Shown: positions 24,201 to 39,867, counted from the stretch's first letter. The stretch is 64,000 nt of DNA from Crotophaga sulcirostris (GCA_013397455.1 VYZB01000386.1:704777-768776); one strand, 5' to 3'. Notes: generated by a model not told the origin, from the letters alone. Program-made: numbers and translations.

Positions 24201-27200
24201 ACAACCGCAGAGCTGCTAATTCAGCTGATACTTCCTCCTCAGTACCTTATAAGTAGATTCCAGTGTCAAATATAACCTTGAGCATTCAGGTTAATTCATT
24301 TAAATAGACATTAAAGGGAAAATGTTGAGGGAGTACATAAAGTCTGAGATCTCAAACAGTTCCTCATTCTTCCCCTTTCCTTTCATCACCTTGAATGTTA
24401 TAAGGACTAATTATTTCATTTTATTAAGAACTTTGAAGGTGAGGAGTGTTGAGTAACTACTAAATATGATTCTTCCTTGTGCTAATTTCCAGCTCCTCTA
24501 GCACCAGCCTGTCCTTGTATGACCCTAGCCTAATGCAGCTATGTCATTCCACTCAATTATGTGGCCTATCTGCTCCCAAAATGTGTTCTTTTGAAACACT
24601 AGAAGCTTACCAACAGCCTTCACACCACTGCAAGACTTAGAGATATGGACTCTTACAAGCAAAGCTTGCCTGCTTGCTTCTCCTATTCACCTGTAAAACA
24701 GATTTTCATGTTCATATGGAAACAATGTGATTTTAGAGTAGATTCAGATGAGAGTAAAGTTGGTAGAAGATAGTTAACAAGATGGGGGGGGAGGAAGAAA
24801 GAAGAATAAAAGACAAAGGCTGTTGTACACCAGCTCAGCAAAATTCCTGGAACAGGTGCTACCTATCTGGTCATGCAGTTTCTGTAATGCCCTGTTAATC
24901 ATCTAGCAGCTCAGGCTGAGGGACATAGCCATAGTGGGTTAGCACATTATCCTTCGCACCTGTCTGCTTCATCTTCCTGCTGGAGATCAGCCCCAGAGCA
25001 CAGGAAGCTGAACAGACACATGGAGGGTGAGGCAACCCCAGTTCACATCCCTGTGGCTTGGCACACAGCCACGTTCAGCAGGAGTGTAAGCTGGTGGCCC
25101 CACAATTGCAGGAACTGAGGCAAAGTGTCTTCCCTTCTGTCGTCCCTGTTATTAGAGTTTTAATCTCTATCACAGGTACAAGGCTTGCAGCCTGGAGAGT
25201 CACACAGATAGGCTGTTGTGAATGTGTCTGAGCTAATTTACCTATTAACCTTCTGCCAAGAACAAGAGCAGGAAAATAAACTCTAGGAAGAAAAGGTGAG
25301 GAACTCTTTGAACTTCTAGGCTGTTCTTTGCATGTCTACTCAGTCTTCTAGAAAAAAACAGACAAATTCACAGCTGTGAGCACCTTGCAATAGTAAGCCA
25401 GGCTGAAGTCTTGCACTATGGTGCCACTATAGGTCGTATATAAGGAAAATGACATACCAAGCCAATACAGCAATAGGTCTCCAGTAGGGTACTTGGGTAA
25501 GGGTGAAATGGGAGATGGGATACATGGGGTCAGTTGGCACTATGCCACTTAAGATGTGGTCGGTGGCAAGATGCCAGGTACATCCCAAATTTACCTCTCA
25601 CAAAGCAGGACTGTACTATAGATGCCAGTCTTTAGCTAGAGCTGTACATGCAGTGCTAGAAACAGTTGAGAGCTCAGCACTAGACACAGCATCACATTCA
25701 AATGGGTGGTCTAAAAGATCTTACAGTGCATTGATTGTTTACAAAAGCCAAAGACTTGCTTCTTTCTCAGAGTAGTTGCCTGAAAGATTTAGAATTGGCT
25801 AGAGAGAAACTTCAGCCAAAATCCTGCTCCTGAGCACATTCATGCTAGCAGCAAATATGTTACAGCCCAAGCCTTTCTCACATAGGCACACAGAGACACA
25901 AAAACATGCCCTTTTTCCCACCAATAAGCAGATTTTCACTGATAAACCTCAACGTGTTTGCAAAATTTCCAGCAATGTTTTAAGTGTTGGTAATATATCA
26001 AAGCTGAACTAGAAAAGCAAAACTCTGCAACCCGTTGAAGAGTTTCTAGCTTTAATTATGGAAGAGGGAGCAGATTGAAGGGAGTGGGTGGAGGGAAGTC
26101 TGGGAACATACAGTACTGTGCACTATCAAATGTTGCAGGGAAGTGGAAGGCTGAAGGGCAGCCCCACGTATTTTAGAGATTTGATGGTAAATGTTATTGC
26201 TCTGCACATGTGAAAGACATAACGTGTATTTTTTTCAGTCTAACCAGCTCACTTCAGATTAAGGCAAACAAGGAAGAATAAGTATTAAACCTCCATAAGA
26301 GACACACAATGACTCACAATTGTGCATCTGAGATGAAAGACAAAAATGGCAATTGCCTTCAGTTGCCTTTGCCACACAAAGGACTCCTCAGCAAGTAAAG
26401 AAAGAGAGCATGGCATACAACTTTAGTTCATAGTTCATGTTTTGGAATCCAGACTCCCTAGGACCATAGCTTTAGGAACACAGCCATCCTTTCAATTGCT
26501 TCCAGCAGAAGGCCCTCATGTACACCACAATATCTAGAATGTTGCATTGCAAAGTCATAGGCTGAATTTCCACAGGGGCCTTGTCAGAAAACTAATTGGG
26601 TGTCAGTGGAAAAGTTTACAGCTCTCAGCAACAGAGTAACAACAGAAAATCCAAGAGCTCTAATTCATAAATTTTGCTGGAATCTCTCACGTGAGTACTT
26701 CCACTGTTTTCCTCTCTGGGGACCAGACAACACTTCTCTGAATACATCCGAGTCCTATACTGCATCACTAGCAATGGAGTAGAAGACACCCATGGCTACA
26801 ATGAACCATGAACTATATGTCATCTCGCAAAAGAGTTCAACCCATGGGAAAAAAACAAACAAGCATGAGATATTCAAACTAAAACAACCCTGAGGTCAGG
26901 TTCATTGCAAGAAGCCCATGCCTTCCAAAGAAGCCAGGTTTCATGAAGAGTCCCTTAACATCCAAACAGCTGTGGATAAGGAATTTTGAACTAAAAGTTC
27001 AATTTCTAGCCCTAATACTATGATTTAATATGTTGACTAAAGAACAGCCTAGTCTTGGAAAAAAAGAAGTGTACTGTAGATGTTGCAGTGTCATTTTTGA
27101 CCATAGCTCCCTCTGAAAATTAGAGGTGAAAATTTTAGTCATTTGACAACTAACACTGTCTGCAGGCATCAATGCCCAAGTTGCTCTGAATCTGAGCAGA

Positions 27201-30200
27201 TGCTTCCTGAATGCTACCATCGCACCACACACAAAACAGAAATGAGAGGGGTCCTTGCAGAAGTCCAGAGGAAAGGGGAAACCAAGCCCTGAGAGGTGGT
27301 AGAGACCAGAGAGGAAGCAGAGGTTAACGGTCATGGAGAAAAGAGAAGTTTGACATGCTTTCCAGTTGGAGTAGGAAACTGCTCTTCTACCCGGTTGCAA
27401 CAGCTTCTGAAACTGCAATAACAAAGCAAGAACTGAGAGGAATATGGTCAGGGAGGAAAGACAACCCTCTGACTCTTCTCACACTTGAGCCAATGAACAA
27501 CTCCAGGCGCTAACTTTTTGTCCCAAGCATATCAAGCAATTGTAGTGTGTGGTGGCCAAAATAAAGCACAGGGACATAGAGCTGTGGGGCATACCAGTGA
27601 CTTCTATATCTCTCCTTTAAACAGTTATTTTAACTTACCAGAACTTAGGACTCAGGCTGTCCTTTTGGACCACACTGGAAATGCATGTGCGTGCAGAGCC
27701 ACCAGCTCCTCCCAGCGCTTTCATTCATCTGTTCCCCTCTGAGCAATCAGGCTTTGGCCACTCAGGTCTTTTCCCTGCCAGCTGCTACAGCTGTGGGGCA
27801 CTGCTGCAAAAATAGGGTCAGATTATGGAGACGCCATCTCAGCCTCAGCCTAGAGGACATTCTTGACTCAAGTTACACCACAGCATCAAAGGAAAATTCT
27901 CTCAACCCATTATTTTCAATCCAGTGAGAACATTACCTCAAGCAACAATAACTTAGAAACTGAATCCAATTCCAAAGTCTGTATTTTATCACCACCGGCT
28001 CTATGTAACCCAAGAAATCCACAGCTGCTTCTGCATGTGCTGCAGTCCTTTCTCTGATTTCCACAGAGAAGGAAGCTGGATGCATAGGCTGGCTGGAAAG
28101 CCACCATGAGGGACAAACCTATGCCTAAAACAAGACTTGAGGCTCAAGATTATATGCTTCCAAATTGGCCAAATCTTTCACTTTCCACAGCTCTGGAAAA
28201 CGCTTGCACATGCTCTTGGTTGTGGCAGCTGAGCTGTCAGTTGTTGTTGCCGGCTGTCACCACAGTGTGACATGTTGGCAAGCCTTCAGGCGTAGCATGG
28301 AGTCTCAACGAGGCTAGCAAGGAAGAAAGTGGAAGTGTGGGGAAAAGAATTATGTTTGTACAAGAGTTTTGGAGCTTGATGCAGAGAAAGGGGTACTGTA
28401 GGAACTGGTAAGAGCCATGTTTGTGTCAGTCATCAGCTGCAGGGCTCCCTGTGACACTAGTTCTGCTAACATCTACCAGAAATGGAAAAATGTAGAATAT
28501 TTCCTAGGTTAGAAATACCACATGATAATGGACCCAGCATGAAATACTGCAGGATCTCAGTCACACAATTTTCTTTTTATTTTTGGACTTTTCATCCTAC
28601 TTCAGGATTCAGTTTCCCAATCAGCTTCACAAATCCATCTCATCGTACAAATGAACTAAAAAAACGTCATTTCATAACCAATTGCTCATCAGTGCTGAGG
28701 AAGGAACAGCAATGCACGGAGCCTGGGAAGAACAACCCTGTTAAATCTTTACTGTTGAAATATTATTGACTACCCACCACTGTGGGTAGCTTACTTTACC
28801 TGAACTTGACTCACTTTTCCACACAGTAGGTTTTAGCCACATGTAGACTATCGTCTGAATGTGCGTCATAATGACATGGCAGGAAGGACAGGAGTAGCTC
28901 TTAAATGAAGGGTATGGGAGCTCTGAGCACGTCTTGGAGAATTTCTAAGGAATATGTAATCTCTTTTTTATAACACTTTTATACGTTATCGTTTTATTCT
29001 ATAAAGTGTGTATCATTGAAAATATTTGTTACCCACTTCTTTCTGTCTCCAAACAGATCCCCAGCAAGATTTTGCTTTCAGTATTGACCATTGTTCTGAT
29101 GTCACAACCCACACCTTTAACATCAGAAGCGCAATGGTCCTAAGTAAGTAAATTGCTATTTTCTCATGCCATAAACAGGTAATTCATATGAGTGCTGGTA
29201 TTAAGAAGTAAACAAGAGTGGTGACCTTCTATAAAATATGAATGAGCTTCATTTCTGAGGAATTTCAAAACCTGTACAGGGCTACAGAAACATCAGATTT
29301 GTTATCAGTTCAGCCTCAGACTATATATGTCACCCTAAGCAGAACATATGAGCCCTCAGCCCCTATTTCCTGTCCTACTCTTCATTTATACATATGGATA
29401 GTTGAGATTTGGGCTGCTCTAGAGCTTTTATTCACAGCTAAGTCTTCTGGGAGAGTCTTGTTGAACGAGACAGCTCTAGCACCCACATTATTGTGTCAGC
29501 ACCAGCAGTGCTTGTTACACTGCCAAGGCTGACTCTTCAGGAAACTGAAGGTGGGGACATCTCTCTGTCCCTCCTGGGCATGCAGAGAAGTGTGCTGGGG
29601 AAGCACTAGCATGAGGCAACACAGTCATGCCACCAGCTCACCACCTGTGCTAGCTGAAATTATACCCTTCAGCACTTGACTGGTCACTAATAAAAGGTCA
29701 AAAACAGAACTGCATTTGAGCTAATGCACAAGTTAATATTAGCCATAGCGTGCTTTGTGACCCTTGCATGGGAAAGCCACCTTCTTGTAACCCTGTTGGT
29801 CTTAAGCTCACCTAGAAACTCTACTACGAGAGCATAAATATGACAGCACTGCTGTATGCTCCCGGTGCCAAAAATAAGTTTGTGTGTCGAGTATGTTTTA
29901 GCACTTGGGAATGCTTCTTTGCATACAAAGGTTTCCCTCCTGTGAGACATGCTGCCCTTTTGCCTGGGGAGCATCAGTTTTCAGGTGGCTGCAAAGTTAA
30001 ACAAGCGTGTAAAATCACATTATAGGCATTTGCAAATACTTCTCCAATAGCTGAGAATACAAGACCTCCCTAAATCCAGGATCCTCACTGGCTTTATCTA
30101 TGTTAGCAAGACAGGTACAAGCAGGCAACCTTCCAGCACTGCCAAGCTGCTATGCTGGTCCCTGGCATAGGTTTGAGTTGGGCCAGCTGCTGTTTCCCCA

Positions 30201-33200
30201 GGCATCAGGTACAGGCTACAGGCTGCTGCCAGGGCCCCACTGGATATGGTGCCTTTCCTAGGGACAGTAGGAAAGGAAGTTCTACTGTATGGACACAAGA
30301 TTTACTATGTCAGTTGGCCTCAGAGTCAGAGAATGGTCACAGGCATAGATTATTTAACAATAAAGATATATACTACTGTGTCTGCAGTCTTACATACCTT
30401 AAGGGACTTATAGACATGCTCCTGAAGCATGGGTTTCTATGTAACTGGAGTTCTCAGTGGAGAGAAAACATTCGACAGCTTGAAAAAGCAGGGGGGAAAT
30501 GGAATCCTTTTAAAAATAAAGTAATAAACCTGTTTACTCTTGCACTTTCTCTGAGTTCTCCTTCTGCTTTGTGTGTAGGACAGAACATTAATGAACTGTA
30601 CCTCAAGGTTGACCTGATCATGAATGGGAAGACCGTCTTAACCTACTCGGAGACGATTTGCGAGCCTGGTCATTCTAAGCTTATCTTCTGTGGAAAGAAG
30701 AAAGGAGGTAATTTGCTCCAAAACATGTAGCACTCTGTTTGACGGCTACTGAATACTCTAAGCAGGATGCACCCACTGTGCTGTTGATGCCCCAATACAT
30801 CATAATGTTCTGTTTCCTTCAACAGCATGTTAATGGATGACAGAAACACAGTAGGACAGAGATGTTTTAATTTCAAAGTCTGATTTTTCCCCTAACCTGT
30901 TTGCTTGCTTTTCTTTTAATCAAAGCATATTGCATGCACATAGGATTTCCAGTCCATAAAAAATAACTGTGGTAATGTGACCTCATTCAACAGCAGAGAG
31001 GTTCATAAGTCCTATTTATAGGCACGTGGTTGTCATGTGAGCAAAAAGTATGACAAAAATAAAGGCCAGTTCTGTAAAAGAAGTAGTTGAGCGAACAAAC
31101 AAGCCATTCTGAACATGTTCTTCACTATTAAGCAAGTAACATTTCCTGTCCTTAAATTAAGTTAGGAACTGCTTTTAAGAGGAATTATCCTTGAATAAGG
31201 ATATTCGGACCTAGATTCTATTTAATACCATCTATGGTTTGCATCTTGTTTCTGCTCAACACATGCCTATGCAGCAGTCAGATGATTTCACCTCATGTCA
31301 GTCAAATTGCCAGCTGGTGCAAACTTGCACTAGTTGGTTTACAGTGGCAGTAGCTGCCCCCAGAAAGCAGACATCATTGGTCTCAAGTGAACCTAGGCAC
31401 CTCAAAGTCCCTTCTGCCACAACCCAAGACAGGTAGTGCAAAGCGAGCCGTGGTATGTCCAGAAGAGCTATGGTCATTCCTCCAGACTGTAGCATCCACA
31501 TATCTTAAATGGTTGTTTTGAAATTCCTCTTACATCATGATCATTTCTGTATGCTGATTTTAAAATAAACAGGTAGAGCTGCAGGGAAGTTTCAGAGTTG
31601 TTAGAGCACCAGTCAGTTTCAAAAGCTCCGCTTTCCTTCCATTCACTGGCACCTCAATCCTGATAGTGCTGCAATAATTCATGTGCAAGGGCTATAAGTT
31701 TAAAGACCATGCACAGCTCTACTGCTAAGACAGCCCCTGGAAAATTACTAAGACATTTCACACAGCATAGAAATATCACAAAGAATAATAGAGAAATGCT
31801 GCATGAGCAACCAATTATGCAAATCCTGTAAGCCTGATAGACAAAAAAATTAAATTCAGAGGTTTCTTCAGTTGTGTATAGAATTACAAGGGAAAAAAAG
31901 CCACCCACGGACCTCCTGAAAAAAACTCAAAAATCTTATTCTGACGACGTACTAAATAACATCCTTTAGAGAATACATTAAGGAGAAGTAGAGTCAGTCC
32001 TGAGCTGAGCACAAACTGCTATTCACGCATTAAGCCACAAAGCCAAAATCTCCTGAGGTTTCCAAGTCCCTTAATCTTAAACTGACAGGTGATTGTTTCT
32101 ACTAATTGAAGTTCATTGTGATATAAAACCATAGTTGGTTGTTTAAATAATACTATATATCATCATTTAGAAGTAACCCCAAGTCAGTGCAAGGACCCTT
32201 GCCACACACTTTTTAATACAAAACCTCTTGTTCAGTAGCTGGTTTTATTTAGTAATTAAGTCACAGTGGGAAAGAACTGAACTTTCTTAGACTAAGGTTC
32301 AAACTGAAAATGTGGTATTTCTTAATTAGTTGACATTTGATTCTAGGCCATGTTTTAGGACATAGAATTGAGCTAAAGACCAATTTGAGGCAATTCTCAG
32401 AGCCATAATTTACCACATTAGCACACTGTAAATCTGAGCTAATACCTATGCAGAAAGGACAACACTGAATAGCCAAGTATGTTGCCTAGAGAAGGCACAG
32501 AGGAGCAGATAGCCCTTTCAACTGAAGCTTTTCATGCAGAGTCACTTTTTCCCTGTTGTATGGTCAATATTTCCAACATCTGGCCAGACGTGACGAGTTT
32601 AGTTCCACACAGAATTTGCTCGCCTTCAACAAGGAGGCCAAACAATTGCCTGTTCCTCCCTCTCCCAAAAGGAGGTAGAATGCAGTTCTGCTACAGGCTT
32701 TGTTGGTCCACTCACTCATGTGGAGCAGCATTACAGAAGTTACAAGGAAAAGAGCTTAGTGTGGCAGTTCTGGGTTTTTGGTGGTGTGCTTTTTGTTTTC
32801 TTTGCTCTCCTATAATGCTACAGTTTTGCCATGACTAGAAATACTTTAGTAGACTTAATATAGCCATAGGTTTCATGTTCATCATAATCATATAGTAATT
32901 ACTATTTATGTTGAGCAAAGGTCACATCTGGCACTGCTCACTGTGACTTCTAAATAGGATTCCAAGATCTTTTTCTTTGAGTTATATGACTGTTGTGAAG
33001 TTGCTAGCTCAAAGGTCGCAAGGAAATGCAGCATTGTCCATTTAAGAACAATAACAAAAAAAACCTGCTAAATTATTTGTGGCAGAACATGAACTCAGCT
33101 CTTCCTCTTTTTCAGTAGAAAGTGCTGGTTATTCCCCATTTCCTCCAAAGTAAACAGTTACATAAGATTTAACAGATTTTCCAATGCAATCACTAAAATC

Positions 33201-36200
33201 AGAGAAAAAAACAGGGTCTCTAGCAGTGTGCCAATCACAACTTGCAAGTTTAAAAAAAAACTTCCTGACAAAAGGTAGTTGCTCTCTCTGCAAGTCCGCA
33301 AGTCTTTTTTCATTCCAACTGACAAACGCACCATCAGAGAACTTGCACAATTGCTTATGCACACTTCCAAACCATACAGAAACCTCACCTTGCTTTGGGC
33401 CTCCATTCTTCACATTATTGCCTCTTTTGGCAGGTGTTACAGTGAGCAAGTTTCTAAAACAGTATTTGTAAATAAAAGTAGAGAACATGACAAGAGTTGC
33501 AGAACTAGGTATCACAATAAGTATTTGGGTACGTGCTTCTGAGAAAGAAGCCACACCACAAAGCTAGGTCTTTGGTCTGGTATGCAATGCTATCTTGCTT
33601 AGCCCCTTCATCTCACATTTTCCTCCCCAGTAGAGAGACTGAATGTTTTTCACCCAGCTATGTATTTGTATACATTTTTCTCACTCAACTATACATCTAT
33701 AGTTGGCAGTTATTCATATCATTCCTGCATCCCTAAAACTCACAGAAGTTGTGTGTCAGTTGCATGGGTGCAAGATCGTGTCCTAGAAGAACTCCAACAT
33801 AGAGCATTTAAGTTCTAAAAAGATTTAAAACAGAAAAAGGAAGAGGTGGGTGCAGATGTACAGGGCCTTTATATAGTACGGGAGTGTGAGAATGTTTAAA
33901 GATTTTCAGTGCAAGGAAGATTTGAGAAAGAGGAGTGAGAATTTCGTTATAGGTGTTTTGTCAGGAATGAGAGGCATCTTCACGATAAATAACTAGTAAC
34001 TTGAAGTAATTCTCAGGAAGTTCTTACATATTTAAAATCTGTGGAAGGTGCTAGAGGCCTGCTCACTGGCAGGGAAAAGGACTAAGTTACATTTGGTAGA
34101 AACAATAGTGAAAAGTTGCTACAAGTACAATAATATCACCTTGTATCAGTGGTGTACTAGAAATGTTTTCCAGGATGCTCCCCAGAAGCCACCTTTAGTG
34201 AAGACTTTAAGCAAAAGGGCTGAACAAGGAAGGCAGACTGAAAGCACATCACTGATGATGCTTGACAGATACGATAACTTACAAGCAGACCAATAATGAC
34301 AAAGGGGAATGTTTAGCTGGAAAAATGCACTCATGATTTATGGTGTTCCCATTTTTCATACATTTTTGCAGCTACATCTGGACTTGCTCTAAGAAGACCA
34401 CAGAATTCTTTCAATGAGCTAGGCTTAGTGTTTTTGACAGTTATACTTACTGCAGCAGATGTGCTCATCCTCTTTCAATGGAGAAATGCAAAAACATATG
34501 AATATACAGAGAAAAATATATAAGTATATGAAGGATGTGATAAACTGCAGTCCTTAAAGACTTGGAGGATGTTTACACTTCTGGAATTACAGCAGAAATA
34601 CTAATGTGAGAGGAACAGTGAATGGGCTTTGAAAAACCTGATCGAGCCAGCATAGGCACTGAGGAGTTTGCCACGGTCCAAAGTGAGTAAGAATGATAAA
34701 ATTCAGCAGACCTATGGATCCATATTATTTCCTGGCAGGTCTCAGTCTCAACTAGCTGAAAATTCAAACTGCCCTTGCATTCCTATTGGGATATATTTTC
34801 AAGACAGCATAGACCTTTTTTCCCCCATTGAAGAAGCAAGGAAGGTCACAAGAATTTTTAGAGGCCTGGTTACAAAACCACAGAATGGTTGAGGTTGGAA
34901 GTGACTTCTGAAAGTCATTTAGTCCAACTTCCACCTACTCAAGCAGAGCCACCTAGAGCAGGTTGCCCACACTCATGTCCTGATGGGTTTTTTAATATAT
35001 CCAAAGATGGAGACTCCACCATTTTTCTGGGCAATGTCTGCCAGTGCTCAGTCACCTTCACAGTAATAAAAAAAAGTCTTTCCTAGTCTTCAGGAGAAAC
35101 ACTCCTGTGTTTCAGTTTCTGCCCACTGCCTCTTCTCCTGTCACTAGGCATCACTGGAAAGAGGCTCTGTCCTCTTTACACCCTCTCTTCAGGTATTTGT
35201 ACATATTGATGTGCTCTCCCCTAATCTTTCTGTTCTTTAGGTTGAATAGTTCCAGCTCTCTCAGCCTGTCCTAACTGGAGAGATGATCCAGTCCCTTGAT
35301 CATCTCAGTGGCCCTTCACTAGTCTCTCTCTAGTAGCTCCATATGATTAACAGTTGTGAACCATTGAAAGACTCTTGGATAGAAAGAGCTAAATATGGGC
35401 AATGCTGAAACACAAAACAGTAAACATGGACCTCAAACTGGACACACAGTACCTAGCTCCACAGTTTGAGGCTCCCTAAAAGATAGTACAGCCCACAAGA
35501 GTGACTCCATTGGTTACCAAGAAAAGGCATAGGTACCACAAATGAGAATAATCATGGAAAACTACTCAGAGAGGGATAAGACAGAGTCCTAAGACTGCAT
35601 TCATCTAGCTCTGATGTAATCAAAACTTTATCATAGCAAAGGGGGGTGGGAGGGAGGAAAAAGTTTCTACCTACACTGAAGGAGAGATTAGCATTGCCGT
35701 CATTTCATAAGCAAATTTATGGCCCGATGACTCCTACTTCATTTTAAAATACAGGCTTTGCAGAGTTTGAGTGCTGCATCCACATGTTAGATTCTGGATG
35801 GTTTTCTGATAGCCTAGGTGAGACCCTAGAGCCGTATGATCCAAGAGGACTTTCCATGTCCCTATGGAGAACACATACATCAACACACATACAGCTCGAG
35901 TTCCAAGGCAGTCACTCATCACCCCAGTCATGCTTTCTGCAGTGCCTTTAACTCCCATTTAGACTCCACTAAAGTTGTGAACTGAGAAGTGGGCTGTACT
36001 GTATTTTTGAAATTCTTGAGTCACCACTCTCTTCAGCAGAGATGTGTCAGACTCCAGGGCTCTTGTTTTGTGCACAGAAGCAAGCAGCAATGGTGACTGC
36101 TCTTTGAAAAGGAAGAGACTTCTTGGTATCCAGGTGAAGTAGCCAGGGATGCAGAGGGGAATGAGTATGGTATAAGTGCTGCAGCATAGTTGGTCAGTTT

Positions 36201-39200
36201 GAGAGTGATAAGCCAAAACATTCTATTATCTATTTTGGTAATAGGACTTTCAGGGCAACACTGAGAATTTCTGCATCTTCTCCACCTCTCAGGATCATCA
36301 GGGAATTATGTTATATTACTCCTCATTAGTGTAAATGTGTAGAACATTGGTGATGTCTCATATTTCTCCTACTCTTTTCCAAGTTTATCTTATAGTCATG
36401 ATTCTTTCGTATAGGTTTGTTACATGGCATTGACTAGCATTTCATAGCATGTGTGAGAAGGACCTTTTGTGCACTCTCTTCAAGTCAGATACCTACCGCT
36501 TGTTGGGATGGACCATGCTACATAAACATGTTACAAACCATTTGCCCAACATTTCACAGAAGCAGTTTAATCCAGCAGAGTGAGACTGGACTAAAACAAG
36601 TCTCTAGAAGTAACAAGCATCAAGATGCCAGCACATACTCATATAAATATGATGAAGCACTTACTCCTCTGTCACTGTCAAAGTAAAAAATATTTCATGA
36701 CACCTACAAAAGAGAATCCTTAAACAGTTCTTAGACTTTTCCACAACACGTGGAGAGCAAGTTGTGCAAGAAATTCTGAAATACTGAAACATCTCTAAAT
36801 GTTATTTTCAATCAAGTCTACACAGTTTGGCCCAGTAAGCTATGAAAAAGTAGGAGGAACTGCAGAAAAAACTTGCTAATTCTGTCCATTAGTGCCAAAG
36901 TTGCCCTTTCTTCAACAGGAAAGAGCAAGCATGCCTCCCAATTAGGGAGATGAGGATTGGAAGGTGGAACTCCTGGGCTCTCTTCCAGTCACCAGCACAA
37001 GTTGTGATGGCTTTAGCACATCATGTAACTTCTTGGTGAACGCTCCTTCAGCAGCAAGATAGACACATTCTTATTACTTTAAGGTCATGTTCAGCAAGCA
37101 GTCAGAAGTCCACACCTACAGAAACACTCAGCTCAGATTGTTTTTTCTTAAAGTTACCAAAACAGTAGAGTCTAGCTGTTGCAGCTGCAGGTAATGCTAA
37201 AACAGGCAATTAACAGATTATGTTACTACTAAATACATACTATTAACAATTACATACTATTAGCAGATAATGCTAAAATATGTGTGTCCAGCAATCCTTC
37301 CCTACTTTCATTTCCCATTTGCAGGATGCATGCTGACATAGGAACACCCACCCTGTTGTGCAAAGCCATGCCCCGCTTCTCCACTCAAACAGGCACTGCA
37401 GGTCCTCCTTGAGCCCATGCTCTGCCCTGCCTTCCCCATATAGCAGTACACATCCTGACATTTTTCAGGAGGGCTATTACAAGACTGTACAGTGCACTTT
37501 GCACTTCTATAACACTTGTCACTGGAGCCCTTTGAAGAGCTATTACAAAAAAAGCTTCTACACTCAGCTGCTTCTTTCCTTCATGTGCTGCATGTCTAAC
37601 CACCCATAACCTTTTTTGCTTTTCAGAACACCTCTACTATGAAGGACCAGTCACACTGGGAATCAAAGAAATCCCACAGGTAAGCTATCACAGTTGTGTT
37701 GCTCCCAAGCAGAAGGGCTTTCTGGTCGAGGTATTGTCAGAGGACTACCAACAATCACATCAGCATATTCCAAGCTCCGCCACGTGGCACACTGGATCTG
37801 ACAGTGTTTACATGAGTAATTCTTTTCAATAAGAAATTAAGTGGCTTTGCTTAAGGCGTTGAAGAACCACCATTACAAAGACAGACAAGCTTTCCTAGAA
37901 CAGCAGATCCCCTCTACCCTCTAAGTCATGCAGTCAGCCAGTTCTTTAGTAGGGTCCCCTTTTATTACTCTTAAAATGACAACAAAAGAAGCAGATCCAA
38001 GGGACTCCTAAGAGACCAAGACAGAAAATCAGCTCACTCCTTAGTGGGCCGAACAATTTGGAGAAGCTCATTCATCCTCACTGGCTATAAAGACAATTTA
38101 GATAACAATCACAGCTCTGTGTTCCGCTGTACATGTATGGTGTTAGATACAGAGGTCTTCTAGGATGCAACTGAAAGGACAAGTTATTGGGCCAAGAACA
38201 TTTTTCCTGGTCTTATGGAGCCTTAAAATAAGAAAATACTTTGTTAGAAAGGTGAGAAAACAGGCAATACTCTAGACGCTACTCTGAACTTCCAAATAAT
38301 CCATTACACATGCTCTTTACAAGCAACCTTCTATACACTCAGCTAAATCTCCTTATTAAAGGTCAACCAAATCACATTGCAAAGCAAGATAGGTCTCAAA
38401 TACTGAATGCACCACAACACCTCTTAACTAGGCAAAACGTGAATGTACATTTGACCACTGAATAACAGAGGATTTTTAGCCACCTACATGAAGAGACTAG
38501 ATTGAAGAGGAGAAGGCAAGATCTGGATCATCAAGGCACCTGGTTGAGAATGTGGTGAAGAAAGGATCACGGTCACCACTGCAGAAAGCACACAGTTCAG
38601 GTGGTCAGTCAAACACTCCTTAGATTTAACACATATAAGCACAGCATGAGCTTTCAGTTCTTCAGCAGCAGACATAAAATCTATGTCACAGCCTCAAAAA
38701 TGAGGTCTAGGGCCTGCTCAGCACTGGACTGGTCCAGGCGCAGGAAAAGGAGAAAACAGGATCAGAACAAGGACACAAAAAGAGGACAGGAGTCTCGTGA
38801 AGTCAGGCTTGCCAAGACCTGCAGAGGTGACAACAAGGATAGCAGGCTTTTGGGAGGATCAAACAACTATAATATGTCCTCCATCTCATATATCTCTATT
38901 TTCCCTTGACTAAAGTAGCAACTACAATCTTCATTTTCCAAGACTTTCACAAACAGAGTTGGGCCCCATTGTGCATGTTGTTATCCCACACTTACCAGTC
39001 TGCTTCCTTAAAGGCTACGCCTAGAGACTTCGTGTTGAACAATGCCTTTTGTTCTCTCACACTGGAGTGCTCAAGCTTATACCAGTTAACATCCTCCTCC
39101 AGAGCAGGTTTACTAATGCATTTCTGTAGTAAAGGCTCTAGACAAGCTGATTAATAGGTCTTAGGATCAAGAGGAAGCCGTAGAAACATCCACACAGAGC

Positions 39201-39867
39201 AGTAAAACTCCAGTTCTGGACAAATTAACTTAATGTGGAGTCAGAAATTCTAAGACTGTTCACAATCTTCTTCTAATAAGAATTTTTACCCGTGAGCAAA
39301 AAATTATTCTGGAGAAGGAAAAAAAAATTATCACCAATTAGCAATGGATATGAGCTATTATAAATTCCCTTCCATGAATGAAACTATAAGCTTTTGGAGA
39401 ATTAACATGCTTGTAGGAAATGGAATAGAAAGCCTTTTTCATTAATTAATCAATCAGGCAAACAACACCATCCTTCCATGTTGGCAATAAGGAGACATTC
39501 CATGAAGCAATTGTCACCTTCTCATTGAAAAGAACAAACTCATCTGAGCACCCTGAAGGACATTTGCACAGTCCACACAGCAATTACAACAAGGCTGTAT
39601 TCTCATGAGCATGTTGCTATTGGGTCTCTCTCTAAATTTGGAAGTTATACTTAGCTTGAACCTCTCTGTGAGGACACAGGTCAGTTATTGCTTTAAAAAT
39701 TCCATGGTAAAAGGCACATGCCAGGAAGCCTGACTCATTCGAGCTGTGTCTCCTTCTACTCCACAACCAGAAGAGTCCCGAGCAGGGCAAGAACCTTCTA
39801 TGGTTAAAGGCCAGGAGGCCACTGCTGCCAAGATCTTCTACCCTGGGTTTTGCTCCCTTCCATACTC

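Noticed and set aside
26999..27424. 141-codon open frame on - inside intron 1
   Set aside because: No family recognised, and no polyadenylation signal or companion exon seen. Most likely chance.
28773..28792. Short inverted repeat CTACCCAC/GTGGGTAG
   Set aside because: Eight-base arms are expected by chance in a window of this size, and there is no terminator or RNA context.
30152..30730. 192-codon open frame
   Set aside because: Only its end (30579-30707) is coding, as LY86 exon 3. The upstream part is intron 2 read through by chance and the last codons run past the donor.
33129..33554. 141-codon open frame on - inside intron 3, overlapping others on both strands
   Set aside because: Several overlapping frames in the same stretch and no domain. 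Not supported as a gene.
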